Source: JACVRW01 sp963733885
Lineage (GTDB): Bacteria > Actinomycetota > Thermoleophilia > Solirubrobacterales > Thermoleophilaceae
Reading direction: 5' to 3'
NCBI GenBank assembly: GCA_963733885.1
Contig: CAVTES010000008.1
Coordinates: 62,001-126,000, forward strand
Length of the DNA stretch: 64,000 nt
The translations under genes were made by a program, and so were the position numbers. Every line of letters begins with the position of its first letter. Positions within the stretch are counted from its first letter, which is position 1. This document shows positions 17,195 to 27,220 of this stretch, in pieces. A model generated the notes under the pieces. That model was not told where the DNA came from and did no database searches. It saw only the letters and a program-made list of their open reading frames with translations.

Positions 17195-17755
17195 GAGAGA
17201 CGCTCGCCCGCGGGTAGGCGTCCCGCGGCGCCTAGCCGCGGTCGGTCGAATCGCTCACGCGCGCAGCGGCGGGGGTGAATCCGGGAGCGATGGATTCGAG
17301 ACACCCGCGTCCGGAGCTCAGCCGGGTGGCGACCTGAGTACGTAGAGCGAAACAGATGGAGGGAAACACAAGGAGGGAAACAGGTGTTTCGTCGACGCCC
17401 GCTTCCCTCCGCCGGCTCCGGCTTTGCCGGTGCTCAACCACTCCACCCCGCGATGGCGCCGTCGGTGGCTGGCGGGCGGACTTCCGTAGCAGCCGATCGG
17501 CGAGAGTGCCGCTCGCACAGGTAAGCGCGCGTCTGGACGCAGCCCGGCTGGGCTCCTGCTGGTCGTCCCAAGCGGGAGCGAGCGCGCGCTCGGCGGGGTC
17601 GCCTCCTTCCGCGGAGGAGCGACACGCTTGCTGCGGTCGCCGGGAGGTTGCTCGCTTGGGCGAGCGACGCTCTGGATGGGTGGCTGTGCGGCGCGGCCCG
17701 ACTTCTCGGTCACGCCAGCGCGTCCGCGTCGCGGTCGGCAAGCCGCTGGCCAATT
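17195..17755. other. Non-coding stretch
   Basis: About 560 bp with no convincing gene on either strand. I see repeated GGAGGGAAACA near 17355-17385 and scattered GC-rich hairpins, nothing assignable. Confidence 0.35.
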
Positions 17756-18939
17756 TCAGGAGTGCGGCCGGTCGCGCCTGGTGCCGTCCGGCTTCCGGCA
17801 GATGACGAGGGCCTCGATGTAGTCCCAGCGGTAGCGGTCGGGGGTATCCGCGACGCGCTGCTCGAGCTCCCCGAGGAAGTCGGCGACGAGCCCGGAAGCG
17901 CGGTCCTCGCCCTCGCGCGCGAAGGCGCGGCGGAGGAGCGGCCCGCCCCATGCGGTCACGCTCCGCACGTAGCGCCGCGCGAAGCCGGTGGGGTCGTCCT
18001 GCCAGTAGGGATTGTCGAGACGAAAGAGCTCGGCCCTCTCGAGCTCAAGGCCGGCGAAGCGCCCGCCGCGCGTCTCGAAGGGGCCCCGGATCTCGTCGAG
18101 CGTGCGCATCCACACCGGAACCACGACCGCGGCGACGGTGGCGGCGCCGATGCGTCCCGCGCGGCGCCAGTCGGCGAGCACTCGGTTCATGTCCCCGATG
18201 ATCGCCACGTAGGGCCCCGTCCTGTCGGGGCACGGAGCGGGGGAGGCCGAGAGCGCGGCGATGAACCGACCGCTCGGCGCGAGCTCCATGGCGCGCATCT
18301 CGAGCAGCCGCTCCCACTGCTGCGCCGCGGCCACGCGCCAGGCTCGCCGCTCGTCTTCGTCTATGTGGTCCGGATAACCCGGGAAGACCGACCCGGTCGA
18401 GGCCAGGCCGGCCGCACCTGCGACCCACTGCATCGCCGTCCCGCTGACCGCGACGTGCACGCTACCCGGTGGCAAGCAGGGCGCCTGCTGGAGGGGGATG
18501 CCCGCCATGCTGATCACCGCGGCGGGGGGTGGGCTGTGCTCGACCGCTCGCTCGCAGGCTTCGCCGTGGGCTTCCGGCGAGGCGTAGTGGGCCCCCGTGC
18601 CCGCATCGGCGACCCCCGGGCCGGCGTCGCCCGGCGTGGGGATGACCACGACCCCGGGCCGGTCCGCCGCCCCACCGAAGGCCTGCCGCAGCTGGTCGGC
18701 GGCGACCGCCCAAGCGTTCGTCGGGAGGTCGACGAGCGCGTAGATCAGCGGCAGGCCAGCGCGCTCCTCCACGAGACGGCGGATGAGGCCGTGGGAGTTG
18801 ACCCCGTCGGCGGCGCCGAGGTCGGCCACGCGGAGCACCGGCTCGTCCGCACACAGCCGCACGGTGGCCAGCACAGCCGGGTGGGTCACCTCGAACGCGG
18901 CGCGCTGCGAGAGTGCGTACCGCGCATAGTCGTCCGCCA
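17756..18939 (-). CDS. SABATH-type carboxyl methyltransferase
   Basis: A 394-residue protein, started at MADDYARYALSQRAAFEVTH. It resembles SAM-dependent carboxyl methyltransferases (SABATH, Methyltransf_7), better known from plants (salicylate, jasmonate). The SAM site reads RVADLGAADGVNSHGLI, followed later by the small-molecule pocket region AVSGTAMQWVAG and GRFIAALSAS. The likely reaction is methyl transfer to a small carboxylic acid. In-frame sequence extends upstream to 19162, but no better start is seen. Confidence 0.7.
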
Positions 18940-19733
18940 TGCTCGACAGCTCGGGGCGATATGACGGCGTGGCGCCTCCTTTCGGAAAGCAGCGCCCGGT
19001 CTCCACGCTGCGGCGACGATCGTCCCACAGGTCGAAATCCGCTCCAAGCGCGAGCTCCCTCCGCGCCCTGGCGCAGCGCCCCGTCACCACCCGCCGCCCG
19101 ACCACACGACCAGGACGGCCGCGCCAACGCCGACGCGTCGGTTCCCCAGAGCCCATGCCCAACGCTGCCGTCGAAGCGGCCCCGGGAGAGCTCGAGCGCG
19201 CCGGGATCGTCGAGCGTCGGCCGCTCGAGGCGGGCCGCGGCTTCTAGTATCGCCTCACCTCCGGCCGGCGAGGAACTTCGCCCCGTCGCCGAGCTGCTGG
19301 GCACTTGGGGAGACCGGTGGAGAAATCACGACATCGACCCGGAAGACCTCGGCCCAGCGCTTTTCATGTGAGATGGGGGCGGCGCGAAGCGCAGGCTCAG
19401 CGTGCTGCTTCTCAAAGCAGGCGGGAGCGGCGGCCGACTTGCGATGGCGGCGCGGGCCGGCGTTAGCGCTCGTCTGTCGATCCCAGCGGACGTGAGCGTC
19501 GTTCGCCGCAAGCCGAGCGAGGCGGAGCGTACGGCCCGGTACGCGGGCGGGATCGCCATGGGCGTGGCCAACGAGGCCGCGCCGAGCGCGGGCTGTGCCC
19601 GTACAGCCGGTCAGCGTTACGCGTAAGACCCTCTCGCCAGCGTGAAGGGGACGAAGTGATACGTGTAACCGGTCCAACGCTTCTTCGCATCCCGTCGATT
19701 TAACGCCCACCGATCGCGGCCCGGTCGCGCCAC
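18940..19733. other. Non-coding or decayed stretch
   Basis: About 790 bp between two minus-strand methyltransferase genes. Open frames here are low-complexity arginine/proline shadows. I see no repeat, tRNA or recognisable domain. Confidence 0.3.
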
Positions 19734-20507
19734 TCAGCCGCCGGGAGCGCGGGCGTGGACGGCGGTGAAGGCGATGGTCTGCGTCCACCAGCTCGGATCG
19801 GCGCAGTGGGCGAGGAACCGGTCGATGAGCTGGTCGTCCAGCATCCCCGAGTTCACGAGCCGGTCGCGTAGCTCCACGATCGTCTGGGTCCAGTAGGCCG
19901 CCCATGTAGAGCCCCCGTTGTAGACGGCGGTCTCGGCTGTACCCGCGACCTGCTCCAGGCTCAGCGCCGCGAGCCGCGGGGCCAGTGTGCGACCCAGGTG
20001 GTAGTCGATCCCCTGGTCGCGCGACCATGCGAGCCACCCTTTCCAGAACGCTCGCACCTCGGGCGGCCCGGCGACGCTGACCGGCAGGAAGTCCGGCTCG
20101 ATCAGCAGGATCGAGCCCCCTGGCGCCAAGCTGACGGCGAGGTTCCTAATCGCCGCCTCCACGTCCGTGACGTGGTGCAGCACCGCCCGCGCGGTCACGA
20201 GATCGAAGCCGCCGGGATCGACTGGGCCGGCGACGATGTCGCCCTGTCGCAGCTCGAGCCTCGGCGCCCGTACGTCGACGAGCGACAGGTCGAGATCGAC
20301 GGCGACCGCCCGGCCGCGGGGGCCGACGCGCTCGGCGAGCCAGGCGGAGATCGAGCCGTTGCCGCAGCCGACCTCGAGCGCCTGAGCGCCCGGACCGACG
20401 CCGAGCGACTCGATGTGGCGTCGGTGCATCGGATCGAGCAGTCTGGACATCACCGCCAGCCGCGAGCGCTCACCTTCGAGGTGATGGTCCAGGACGTACT
20501 CGGCCAT
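19734..20507 (-). CDS. Class I SAM-dependent methyltransferase
   Basis: A 257-residue Rossmann-fold methyltransferase started at MAEYVLDHHLEGERSRL. Motif I is ALEVGCGNGSISAWLAERVG, motif II VAVDLDLSLVD, motif IV GFDLVTARAVLHHVTD, then GGSILLIEPDFLPVS. This is the ubiquinone/menaquinone-type (Methyltransf_25/11) layout with a helical C-terminal lid. The substrate is unknown. Longer in-frame starts upstream lack support. Confidence 0.8.
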   Translation of the reverse strand: MAEYVLDHHLEGERSRLAVMSRLLDPMHRRHIESLGVGPGAQALEVGCGNGSISAWLAERVGPRGRAVAVDLDLSLVDVRAPRLELRQGDIVAGPVDPGGFDLVTARAVLHHVTDVEAAIRNLAVSLAPGGSILLIEPDFLPVSVAGPPEVRAFWKGWLAWSRDQGIDYHLGRTLAPRLAALSLEQVAGTAETAVYNGGSTWAAYWTQTIVELRDRLVNSGMLDDQLIDRFLAHCADPSWWTQTIAFTAVHARAPGG

Positions 20508-20526
20508 GCGGGCGATCCTACGAGCC

Positions 20527-20712
20527 TTACTGGCGCGTCGGCAACCTCGACATCCAGCTGCCCCGGCCGCCTTGCGGCTCGGAGAAGCAGTCCGGGAGCG
20601 TCGCGTAGGTGCACACACGCGCACCCGTGAGCTCCACCCGGCTCCGGCTCACAATCGACGCCGCGGCAGCCGCGGGGTCGGCAACATGGTTAAGGTCTGG
20701 GCGCTCGGGCAT
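20527..20712 (-). CDS. Possible small protein, 61 aa
   Basis: Minus-strand frame starting MPERPDLNHVADPAAAAASI and ending GSWMSRLPTRQ, just upstream of the methyltransferase gene. It has no clear ribosome-binding site or known family, and it abuts decayed transposase sequence, so it may be chance. Confidence 0.2.
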   Translation of the reverse strand: MPERPDLNHVADPAAAAASIVSRSRVELTGARVCTYATLPDCFSEPQGGRGSWMSRLPTRQ

Positions 20713-20784
20713 CCCAGCCGGCTCCACCAGGCGCCAGGCGAGTGTTGCTTTGCGCGCGATTAGCGGCACCGGTTCGCGCGGGCC

Positions 20785-21150
20785 GAGCGAGCCGGCTGCC
20801 CGCTCGAGGAGGCCGAGACGATCGCGAGCGCGCTGCGCCACGTCGAGTTCCTCGACGAGGAGATTGCCGCGGTCGAGCCTGATCGCCAGCGAGGCGCTTG
20901 AGTCCGCCGAGGTGCGCCGGCTGATGACCGTGCCCGGCGTCAACGTGATCTGCGCCGCAACGTTCCTGGGCGCGGTCGGCGACGCCGCCGGTTCCGGGGC
21001 TCGCGGCAGCTGGTCGCCTATCTCGGGCTTGACCCGCGGGTGCGCCAGTCCGGTACAGAGCCCGCCCGTGGCGGCCGTATCTCCAAGCGGGGGTCGGCGT
21101 CCGCCCGCTGGGCATCGTCCTCGTGCGCGCACGGGTAGCTTCGGCAGTGC
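20785..21150 (+). pseudogene. Decayed IS110-family transposase
   Basis: Pieces of the C-terminal IS110 (Transposase_20) domain occur in shifting frames: ETIASALRHVEFLDEEIAAV, then RRLMTVPGVNVICAATFL, then RGSRQLVAYLGLDPRVRQSG and TEPARGGRISKRGSASARWA. At least two frame changes and no N-terminal DEDD domain. It is an old insertion relic next to the LLM gene end. Confidence 0.75.
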
Positions 21151-21994
21151 TCAGATCGGAATGCGCTCGTTCGCGTCGCGGATCACCGCCAGGCTCGTCT
21201 CCCACGCGCACTGCTCGTCGTCTGAGGGCGGGCATGAGCGGCTCTCCAGGCCCGTCGCTTCCGATCTGCGCCGGAAGGCTCGCGCACAGCCTCTCCTCGA
21301 CGCGCACGCTGACCGGCACGAGGTGCCCGGGCTCGCGCACCAGGTACCCGATCAGGCGCGCGACGGCGAGTCCGATCGCGTGCGAGGTGGCGCCCTTCAG
21401 CCTCCCTACCTGCCAGACCCCGGTGCGCGCGGCGCGTCGCAGCGTCGCTCGCGACACGCCGGCCACCCACAGTTCTGGCCCACCGGGGCGAACGAGCGCC
21501 GGGGCCAGCCAGCCGTCCACCGAGAAGAAGTCGCCCTCGTAGATGACGGGTCCTGGCATCTGTTCGAACAGAGACATGGCGAGCTCGAGCCACTCGTCGA
21601 GCAGGCGGGCCCGGCGCTCGAAGTCCGAGCCGAGGAGCGCAAACTCGCCCTCCATCCAGCCCGCTGCGACGGCGGTCACGATACGGCCGCCGGACAGCAG
21701 GTCGAGGGTCGTGAGCTGCTTGAGCGCGACGAGCGGGTTGCGCTGTGGCACGACGAGCGCCGAGACGCCGAGCTCGAGGCGTTGGGTCGAAGCGGCGAGA
21801 AAACCGAGCGACACGAGCCCCTCCGCGATGGTCCCGTATACCGGCGCGTGCTCGGGCGGCACGATCAGGTGGCCTGTGACCCAGCCGGAGTCGAAGCCGG
21901 CCGCCTCTGCGGCCCCGGCCGCCGATGCCAGCCGCTCGGCGTCGAGTGCCTCGCCATAGTTCGGCAGGATCACACCGAGGTGCAGCTGCGCCAC
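21151..21994 (-). CDS. LLM-class flavin-dependent oxidoreductase (frameshift near 3' end)
   Basis: A TIM-barrel luciferase-like monooxygenase using reduced F420 or FMN. It starts LHLGVILPNYGEALDAERLA and includes LELGVSALVVPQRNPLVALK and GGRIVTAVAAGWMEGEFALL, the classic LLM core. The literal frame runs past the expected end; shifting one base at about 21223 gives DDEQCAWETSLAVIRDANER plus a normal stop at 21151. So the 3' end carries a one-base lesion or error. Start is the GTG at 21994; an ATG at 22078 is possible. The substrate is unknown. Confidence 0.75.
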
Positions 21995-22666
21995 GGACGT
22001 GACGCTATCCGGGCCGAAGCGGGCTTGGCTACCCGTTGCCGACACCAGGCGCGAGCTCGGCACGGCGGGCGTGAGCATCGAAACTTGCCGCCGCGCGCGA
22101 TGACGCCCGGGGTGCGAGGGCTCAAGGTCGCGGACTCGAATCCGTCGGTCTTCCGCGCAACGCCTCCGCTCACTGCTCCTTTGTGCGAATCCGGGCAGCG
22201 CGACGACTGGATCGGACCGACGTCGATCACTGCTCCTTCGAGGCAGATGCGGTCGCCTCGCTCGACGTCGACGAGACGCCTACCTCGGAACGACCCGCAG
22301 GCATGTCGCGTGAGGCGGTCGTCGCTTCCGCTACTCGCGCAGAGCGATAGCGCGGGGCGGTTCGGCCGAACTGCTGCATGCAGGTGCCCAGTCGAACCCG
22401 GCGCCCGCTTGGGTCCGCGGGATTTCGTGATGAGGAGCTGGTCGCCGCCCCCGCCGCTGGCCCGAGCGCCGGGACGTCACCGTGGGCCGCACGGTGCTGG
22501 CGGCGCTTCGGTAGCAAGTCCATTGTCAGCCACCGGGCTCCCGCGGACGTACCCCGGCGTTCGCCGCACCGGCCGCCCCGTGGCGACAAACCTCCGATCC
22601 GGCCGAAGGAGGCGCTGTTGACCGTGTGAACCCCGGTCACCTGGCCGGAGTAGGCCCCGGGCCGCC
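21995..22666. other. Non-coding stretch with a plus-strand coding scrap
   Basis: About 670 bp with no full gene. Plus strand 22236-22352 encodes a short coding-like tail (EADAVASLDVDETPTSERPA ending ATRAER) without a start. A tRNA-like T-arm at 22125-22165 was examined and rejected. Confidence 0.3.
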
Positions 22667-24181
22667 TCACACGGCGCCCAGCACCTCGGCCGCCGAGCGC
22701 TCCCCCGTGGCGACCGCGCCGTTTAGGTAGCCCTGGAAGTCCTGCGTCGTGTGCTCGCCGCAGAAGTGCACGCCGCCCTCGATCTCCGACTCGACGCCGC
22801 CGAACGCCTGGTACTGGCCCCGGCGGTAGTAGGAGTACGACCCCAGCGTCCACTCGTAGCTCGGCCAGTGGTCGATCGTCGCGCGCCCGTCCCAGGCGGC
22901 CGTGGCCCCGGGGATCACGGGCTCCAGCTGGTCGAGGAACAGGCGCGCGCGCTGCGTCGGGGTGCCGGACCGGAACGAATCGCCGATCCGGCCGCCCGTG
23001 TAGTCCACAAGCACGCCGGCGGGACCGGGCTGCGCGCGCGAGACGTCCCAGGTGTTCTGGTAGCCCCGGTCCGAATAGGTGTCGCCGTCGCAGCCGATGT
23101 CCTCCCACACCCGTCGCCGGAACCCGACGTGGAGCTTGGAGTTCGTGCCCATCCCGAGCTCCCGGATCGCGCGCGCCTTGATCGGCCCGAAGCCGGCCAG
23201 CGACCAGTCGACCGACGTGCGCATGATCGTGAACGGCAGCGCGAGCACGACCCGGTCGGCGACGACGGTCCGCGTCGAGCCGCCGCTGGCAACGCCAAGG
23301 GCGTAGGCGCCGTCGGCCCTGGCGCTGATCGCCACGAGCCGGTCGCCGAGCTGGACCTGGCCCGGCGCGAGCTGCGCGACGAGCGCGGCGACGAGCCGGT
23401 CGTTCCCGCCCTGCACGTGGTACTTCTCGTTCGAGCGGCCCAGCAGCCGCAGCTGGCCCTGACCGGAGTAACCGAGCAGGTACAGGAGGTTCAGCGCGCT
23501 CTGGTCCGTGCACTCGGCGCCGTATTCAATGTTGTAGGTCACGTCGAGCAGCTGGCCGAGCCGCGAGCCCATCCCTCCCGGCACGCTCTCCTCGATCCAG
23601 TCGACGACGCTCATCGCGTCGAGCTGGCGTCCGCGCAGCGTCGACGTCGTGTAGGTCGTCGGATACGACGCCTGCGAGACGTCGCGATGGAGCTTCTGGT
23701 AGACGCCGTTGAAGTCGTCCTCCGCCTCGGCGACCGTGTAAGGCGCGCCGTCGAAGTGGTACAGCGCGTCGGTGCCCGCCGCCTCGGCGCGGTCCAGGTT
23801 GTCGAGCGGGAGGCGGAGCTCCTGGCAGAGCTGGCGGATCTCGATGTGGCCGGTGTCGATCAACTCGCCGCCGCGCTCGACGACCAACCCGGGGGCGAAC
23901 GCGTTGCGGCGCGTCCACACGCGGCCCCCGACGCGATCGGCGGCCTCCAGCACGATCGCGTCGACCCCTGCCCGGTGTAGCCGGTACGCGCACGTCAGAC
24001 CCGCCAGGCCGGCGCCGACGACCACGACGCGCGGGGAGCCGGAGACGGCGGCGCGGACCGGTCGGGCGCGGACGGCGGCAGCAAGCGTGGCGGCACCGGC
24101 GGCGCCGAGGAAGTGGCGGCGGGTGATGGCGGCGTCCTGCGCGATCCGCTGGACGGCGTCGGCGAGCGGCGTACGTGGCAT
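22667..24181 (-). CDS. Tat-exported flavin monoamine oxidase
   Basis: A 504-residue FAD enzyme of the flavin amine oxidase family. Residues about 19-45 form a twin-arginine signal (ITRRHFLGAAGAATLAAAVR), so it should fold with FAD inside and be exported. The FAD-binding motif is VVVVGAGLAGLTCAYRLHRA, then LEAADRVGGRVWTRR, with a C-terminal FAD contact GGVHFCGEHTTQDFQGYLNG and the substrate-side motif RGGELIDTGHIEIRQLC. Likely oxidises a primary amine or amino acid to the imine, making H2O2. The substrate is not predictable. Confidence 0.88.
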   Translation of the reverse strand: MPRTPLADAVQRIAQDAAITRRHFLGAAGAATLAAAVRARPVRAAVSGSPRVVVVGAGLAGLTCAYRLHRAGVDAIVLEAADRVGGRVWTRRNAFAPGLVVERGGELIDTGHIEIRQLCQELRLPLDNLDRAEAAGTDALYHFDGAPYTVAEAEDDFNGVYQKLHRDVSQASYPTTYTTSTLRGRQLDAMSVVDWIEESVPGGMGSRLGQLLDVTYNIEYGAECTDQSALNLLYLLGYSGQGQLRLLGRSNEKYHVQGGNDRLVAALVAQLAPGQVQLGDRLVAISARADGAYALGVASGGSTRTVVADRVVLALPFTIMRTSVDWSLAGFGPIKARAIRELGMGTNSKLHVGFRRRVWEDIGCDGDTYSDRGYQNTWDVSRAQPGPAGVLVDYTGGRIGDSFRSGTPTQRARLFLDQLEPVIPGATAAWDGRATIDHWPSYEWTLGSYSYYRRGQYQAFGGVESEIEGGVHFCGEHTTQDFQGYLNGAVATGERSAAEVLGAV

Positions 24182-25144
24182 TGAGCGACACTAACCGGGA
24201 CCACGATCCGGTGCCAGGCGTCCGGCTGACCGTGTCGAGGGGAGCCGCACTGACGGCAGCCTCCCGCCTGCGCTCCGGGAATTTACTCGAGCTTGAACGC
24301 GCGAATCCGCTCGTCGCACTGCGACGTGTCGCGCGACTAGACCCCGCACGCGAGCGCCTGCAGCATCGAGAGCAGCCCGGTATACGAGCGGACGCGCGGC
24401 GCGGAGTTCGACACGAACCAGAGCCTGCGGTCCGACCGCTTGACGACCCCGAAGAGCGCGCGTCGACGATCGCCAGCGCCAGCGCCTGCGGTGGCGGTCC
24501 ACCTTCATCGCCCGGACGACGAGCCCGGTGCGCCGACTCGCTCGTCGACGGTAGGGGGCTCGCGGAAGAACGGCGGGGTTATTCGTGCTCGGCGCGGTCG
24601 TCGGCGCACTAATCAACCGCTTCACCGCCCACGCCGCAACCAGCGTCAGACGTACCCAGGCAATCCAGTCAGCCTCATAGTGGACTGTGACGGCAAGCCC
24701 ACAAGCTCGTCGGCGCTTCGCCCCGGCTCCCTGACTTCGCGCTATCGCTTCCGCGTGAACGCGGCACTCTCGCCGACACTCGATCGCTTCGGCTGGGGAC
24801 GACGTCCGGGCGTCAACCGGCGTGTGATCGGGCCCCGCTTCGCTCCTGCTCGCGTCGAATACCAGCACTCTCGGGCTGCGCTTACCGCTGTCGTCCAGTG
24901 GCGAGTGCGCCGTGGGTCGGGTCCTAGCCGCTCCGGTGTGGTGACGATGAACCGCGTCGCCCTGCGCTCTCGCTCGTCTCCGGGCCGGCATGTGTTGAGC
25001 GCCACGCGACGGGTAGGCGCACGCCCGCGTCGTACCGAAAAACGCGGCGCCGCCTGCGGGGATTCATGCGGCGCTTGCGGCGGGCGGCGCCCGCTGGTAC
25101 TAGTGCCGCTTCCGGATTCGCATTCCTTCCCAAGGAGGCAGTAG
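24182..25144. other. Non-coding stretch with decayed minus-strand coding
   Basis: About 960 bp without an intact gene. On the minus strand around 24280-24480, pieces such as ALALAIVDAR, FGVVKRSDRRLWFVSNSAPR and VRSYTGLLSMLQALACGV then SRDTSQCDERIRAFKLE appear in broken frames and read like one decayed gene of unknown family. 24500-25130 has no coding signal. Confidence 0.35.
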
Positions 25145-25765
25145 ATGCCCGGCTCCAGGCGAGCTCTCATCGTGGTGATTGCGGCCGCCCTCGGCGGCGC
25201 CCTGCCCGCTCCGGCTGCCGCGCAGGTGAGCGAACGTTGCCTCGGCACACCCACCCTGTGCGAGGCCACCTTCAGCATGGCCGGTGGCGCGAGCAACAAG
25301 CAGATCACGGTGCGCCTGCCGGGCCCCAACCTTCGCCTGCTGTCTGTGAACGCGACACCCGGCTTCGTCCACGGCGCGTACATACTCACCCGACGCCGGT
25401 TCAGCGAGGGCGGATCCGTCTTCACGGCCACGCTCGACGCCGTGCAGGGAATGCCCCGGAACGCCCGCCTGAGCCTGACATTCGCCCCTTCCTCCACCGC
25501 CCTGTCCTGCGGCAACATCCCCCGGGGGGTCTCCTTCATCACGATCGCCCAGTTTGCCTCGGCGAGGCCGGGGTCTCTCAGGTGCAGCGTGGCGAAGGCG
25601 GTCGGCCGCAGATGGCTGGCGCGGTTCAGGGGTCACCGCAGCGTGCGGAGATTCACCGCGACGGGCATCAGGTTCAGCTGCCGACTCATCCCGGTGGTGC
25701 CGCAGAACCAGGAGTGCATCGGGGGCAACTTCGTCGTCCGCTTCTCCGGCCCAACGGGGATTTAG
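25145..25765 (+). CDS. Secreted protein of unknown function
   Basis: A 206-residue protein with an ideal AAGGAGG site. A Sec signal peptide (RRALIVVIAAALGGALPAPA) ends at AAAQ. The mature part is beta-rich and has paired cysteines (ERCLGTPTLC, LSCGN, LRCS, FSCR, QECIGG), suggesting disulfides outside the cell. No domain is recognised. Confidence 0.65.
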   Translation: MPGSRRALIVVIAAALGGALPAPAAAQVSERCLGTPTLCEATFSMAGGASNKQITVRLPGPNLRLLSVNATPGFVHGAYILTRRRFSEGGSVFTATLDAVQGMPRNARLSLTFAPSSTALSCGNIPRGVSFITIAQFASARPGSLRCSVAKAVGRRWLARFRGHRSVRRFTATGIRFSCRLIPVVPQNQECIGGNFVVRFSGPTGI

Positions 25766-25900
25766 ATGCTCTTACACGAGCCGCATCGGGAGCTCGGGCA
25801 CCACGTGGCGCCGGGGGCGCAGCATCGCCATATAGACGTCCCCACGGTCGATCCGCCGATCAATCCGGAAACTGTCCGGGACGAGGCCTGAGATCACGTG

Positions 25901-26842
25901 CTAACACTGATCCGGGTCGGTGACGACCGTGAGCGTCTCCGCGTTGCTCGGGCCCGAGCTGTTGCCTGCGCGGTCGACCGCCACCACCGTCCAGGTCTGG
26001 AGGCCCGGCAGGGTGTAGAGGCCGCGCCACGACGCGCCAGGCGGCGCGAGCACGAAGAGGCTGCCGTTGCGGTAGAGCTCGTACTCGATCTGCGATTGGG
26101 TGTCGAGGTTGTCGGTCGACGGCGTCCATCTCAGGATCAGGCTGCCGCAGTTGTCGTTGAAGTCCTCGACGGTGAGGTTGGTCGGCGCGGTCGGCGGCGT
26201 GCTGTCGCCGTTGCCCGCCAGGTCGACTGTCTCCGCGTTGCTCACGCCGGAGACGTTGCCGGAGAAGTCGCGCGCGCGGACTTCGAACACATGGCGTCCC
26301 GGCCGGATCTTGCGCAGCGTGGTTGACGGCGTGCCGGTGAACGGATGCGCCGCAGTGGCAAGGAACTGGCCGTCCATCAGCACCTCATAGCCGAACGCCC
26401 AGCGGTCGGACGAGCGGTCCCAGGCCAACGACACCGTCGAGATGCCGGTGCCGGTCACCCGCAGGTTGGTCGGGGTGGTCGGCGCCGTAGTGTCCGGCGC
26501 CGTCGTCGCGGTCACCGGATCGCTGAGCGGCGATGCGTTGCCCGACGGGTCGATCGCCTGCACGCGGTAGGTCCGCGTCGTATTCGGCACCAGCGACGAG
26601 AACGTCTTGGTCGTGCTGTCCCCCGGGTGGTAGATGCCGCCGGCGATGTATGCGTGGATCCTGCCGGAGTTGTCGGTCGACGCGTTCCACGCGATCGTGA
26701 TCGAGTCCTCGGTGACGCCGACCACCCGCACGTTCGTCGGCTTTGTCGGTGGCGTGTTGTCGCGCCTGGGTCCTGCGGATGCGGACGGCGCGAGCACGGC
26801 GAAAGCGACGAGCACGGCACAGCAGGCGAGGCTGAGCTTCAT
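25901..26842 (-). CDS. Secreted fibronectin type III repeat protein
   Basis: A 313-residue exported protein: Sec signal (LSLACCAVLVAFAVLAPSAS), then three FN3 domains (residues about 33-118, 120-215, 220-310). Each opens with a PPTKPTNVRV-like strand and contains the W (ITIAWNAST, VSLAWDRSS, LILRWTPST) and a Y/L-based turn, ending in GN.S..S. FN3 repeats mediate carbohydrate or protein contacts. No catalytic domain is attached. It is probably an adhesion or matrix-binding protein. Confidence 0.8.
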   Translation of the reverse strand: MKLSLACCAVLVAFAVLAPSASAGPRRDNTPPTKPTNVRVVGVTEDSITIAWNASTDNSGRIHAYIAGGIYHPGDSTTKTFSSLVPNTTRTYRVQAIDPSGNASPLSDPVTATTAPDTTAPTTPTNLRVTGTGISTVSLAWDRSSDRWAFGYEVLMDGQFLATAAHPFTGTPSTTLRKIRPGRHVFEVRARDFSGNVSGVSNAETVDLAGNGDSTPPTAPTNLTVEDFNDNCGSLILRWTPSTDNLDTQSQIEYELYRNGSLFVLAPPGASWRGLYTLPGLQTWTVVAVDRAGNSSGPSNAETLTVVTDPDQC

Positions 26843-27220
26843 GGCTGGTTCCCCGGACGCAGGATTTGGGCGGTATACGCGGGGTGACCAGCTGCGGTTC
26901 GGGCGCGTTCGCGAACCATGGCGAACGGCCGCCTCCGCCGGCCGTGCCGCCGGAGGGTGCCTCCCTTGCAGCGAGTCACTGTCAGAGTCGCTTTGGTCCG
27001 GGCGGTGACGTCCGACCGCTGCGGTTGGTTCTCGGGCTGGCGGCGGGCTGACTCTTCAGTGCTGCGTCGTCTTGCTTGTCTGACTGGCGGAAGCTTGTGT
27101 CGCCCGCCGCCGCCCGAGGACCTCCGGCGTGACCTAATAGGAGCGTGGCATCGCCCCCAGTGACAGTTGTCCGCCGGAGATCCGCTTCACCGGTGTCAAC
27201 CAACGAAGGGACGGTGGTAG
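26843..27220. other. Non-coding stretch; 5' flank of the first IS110
   Basis: About 380 bp with no gene. The right part (from about 27130) probably belongs to the insertion element whose transposase begins at 27221. The exact left end is not visible because IS110 elements lack terminal inverted repeats. Confidence 0.35.

Noticed and set aside
16453..17217. A 254-residue PLDc_N protein
   Set aside because: The last 160 codons overlap a good four-helix membrane protein in another frame and have shadow composition.
17400..17470. Possible reverse-strand tRNA-Ser/Leu
   Set aside because: GGTGGAGTGGTTGAGC resembles a D-arm region, but there is no T-arm or acceptor pairing within 100 bp.
19345..19380. 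Copy of the recurrent element
   Set aside because: TTTTCATGTGAGATGGG is superficially similar, but the spacing and right half do not fit and no gene start follows.
22112..22165. tRNA-like T-arm
   Set aside because: GGACTCGAATCC looks like a T-loop, but the stem lacks the G53-C61 pair, and no D-arm, anticodon arm or acceptor stem can be formed around it.
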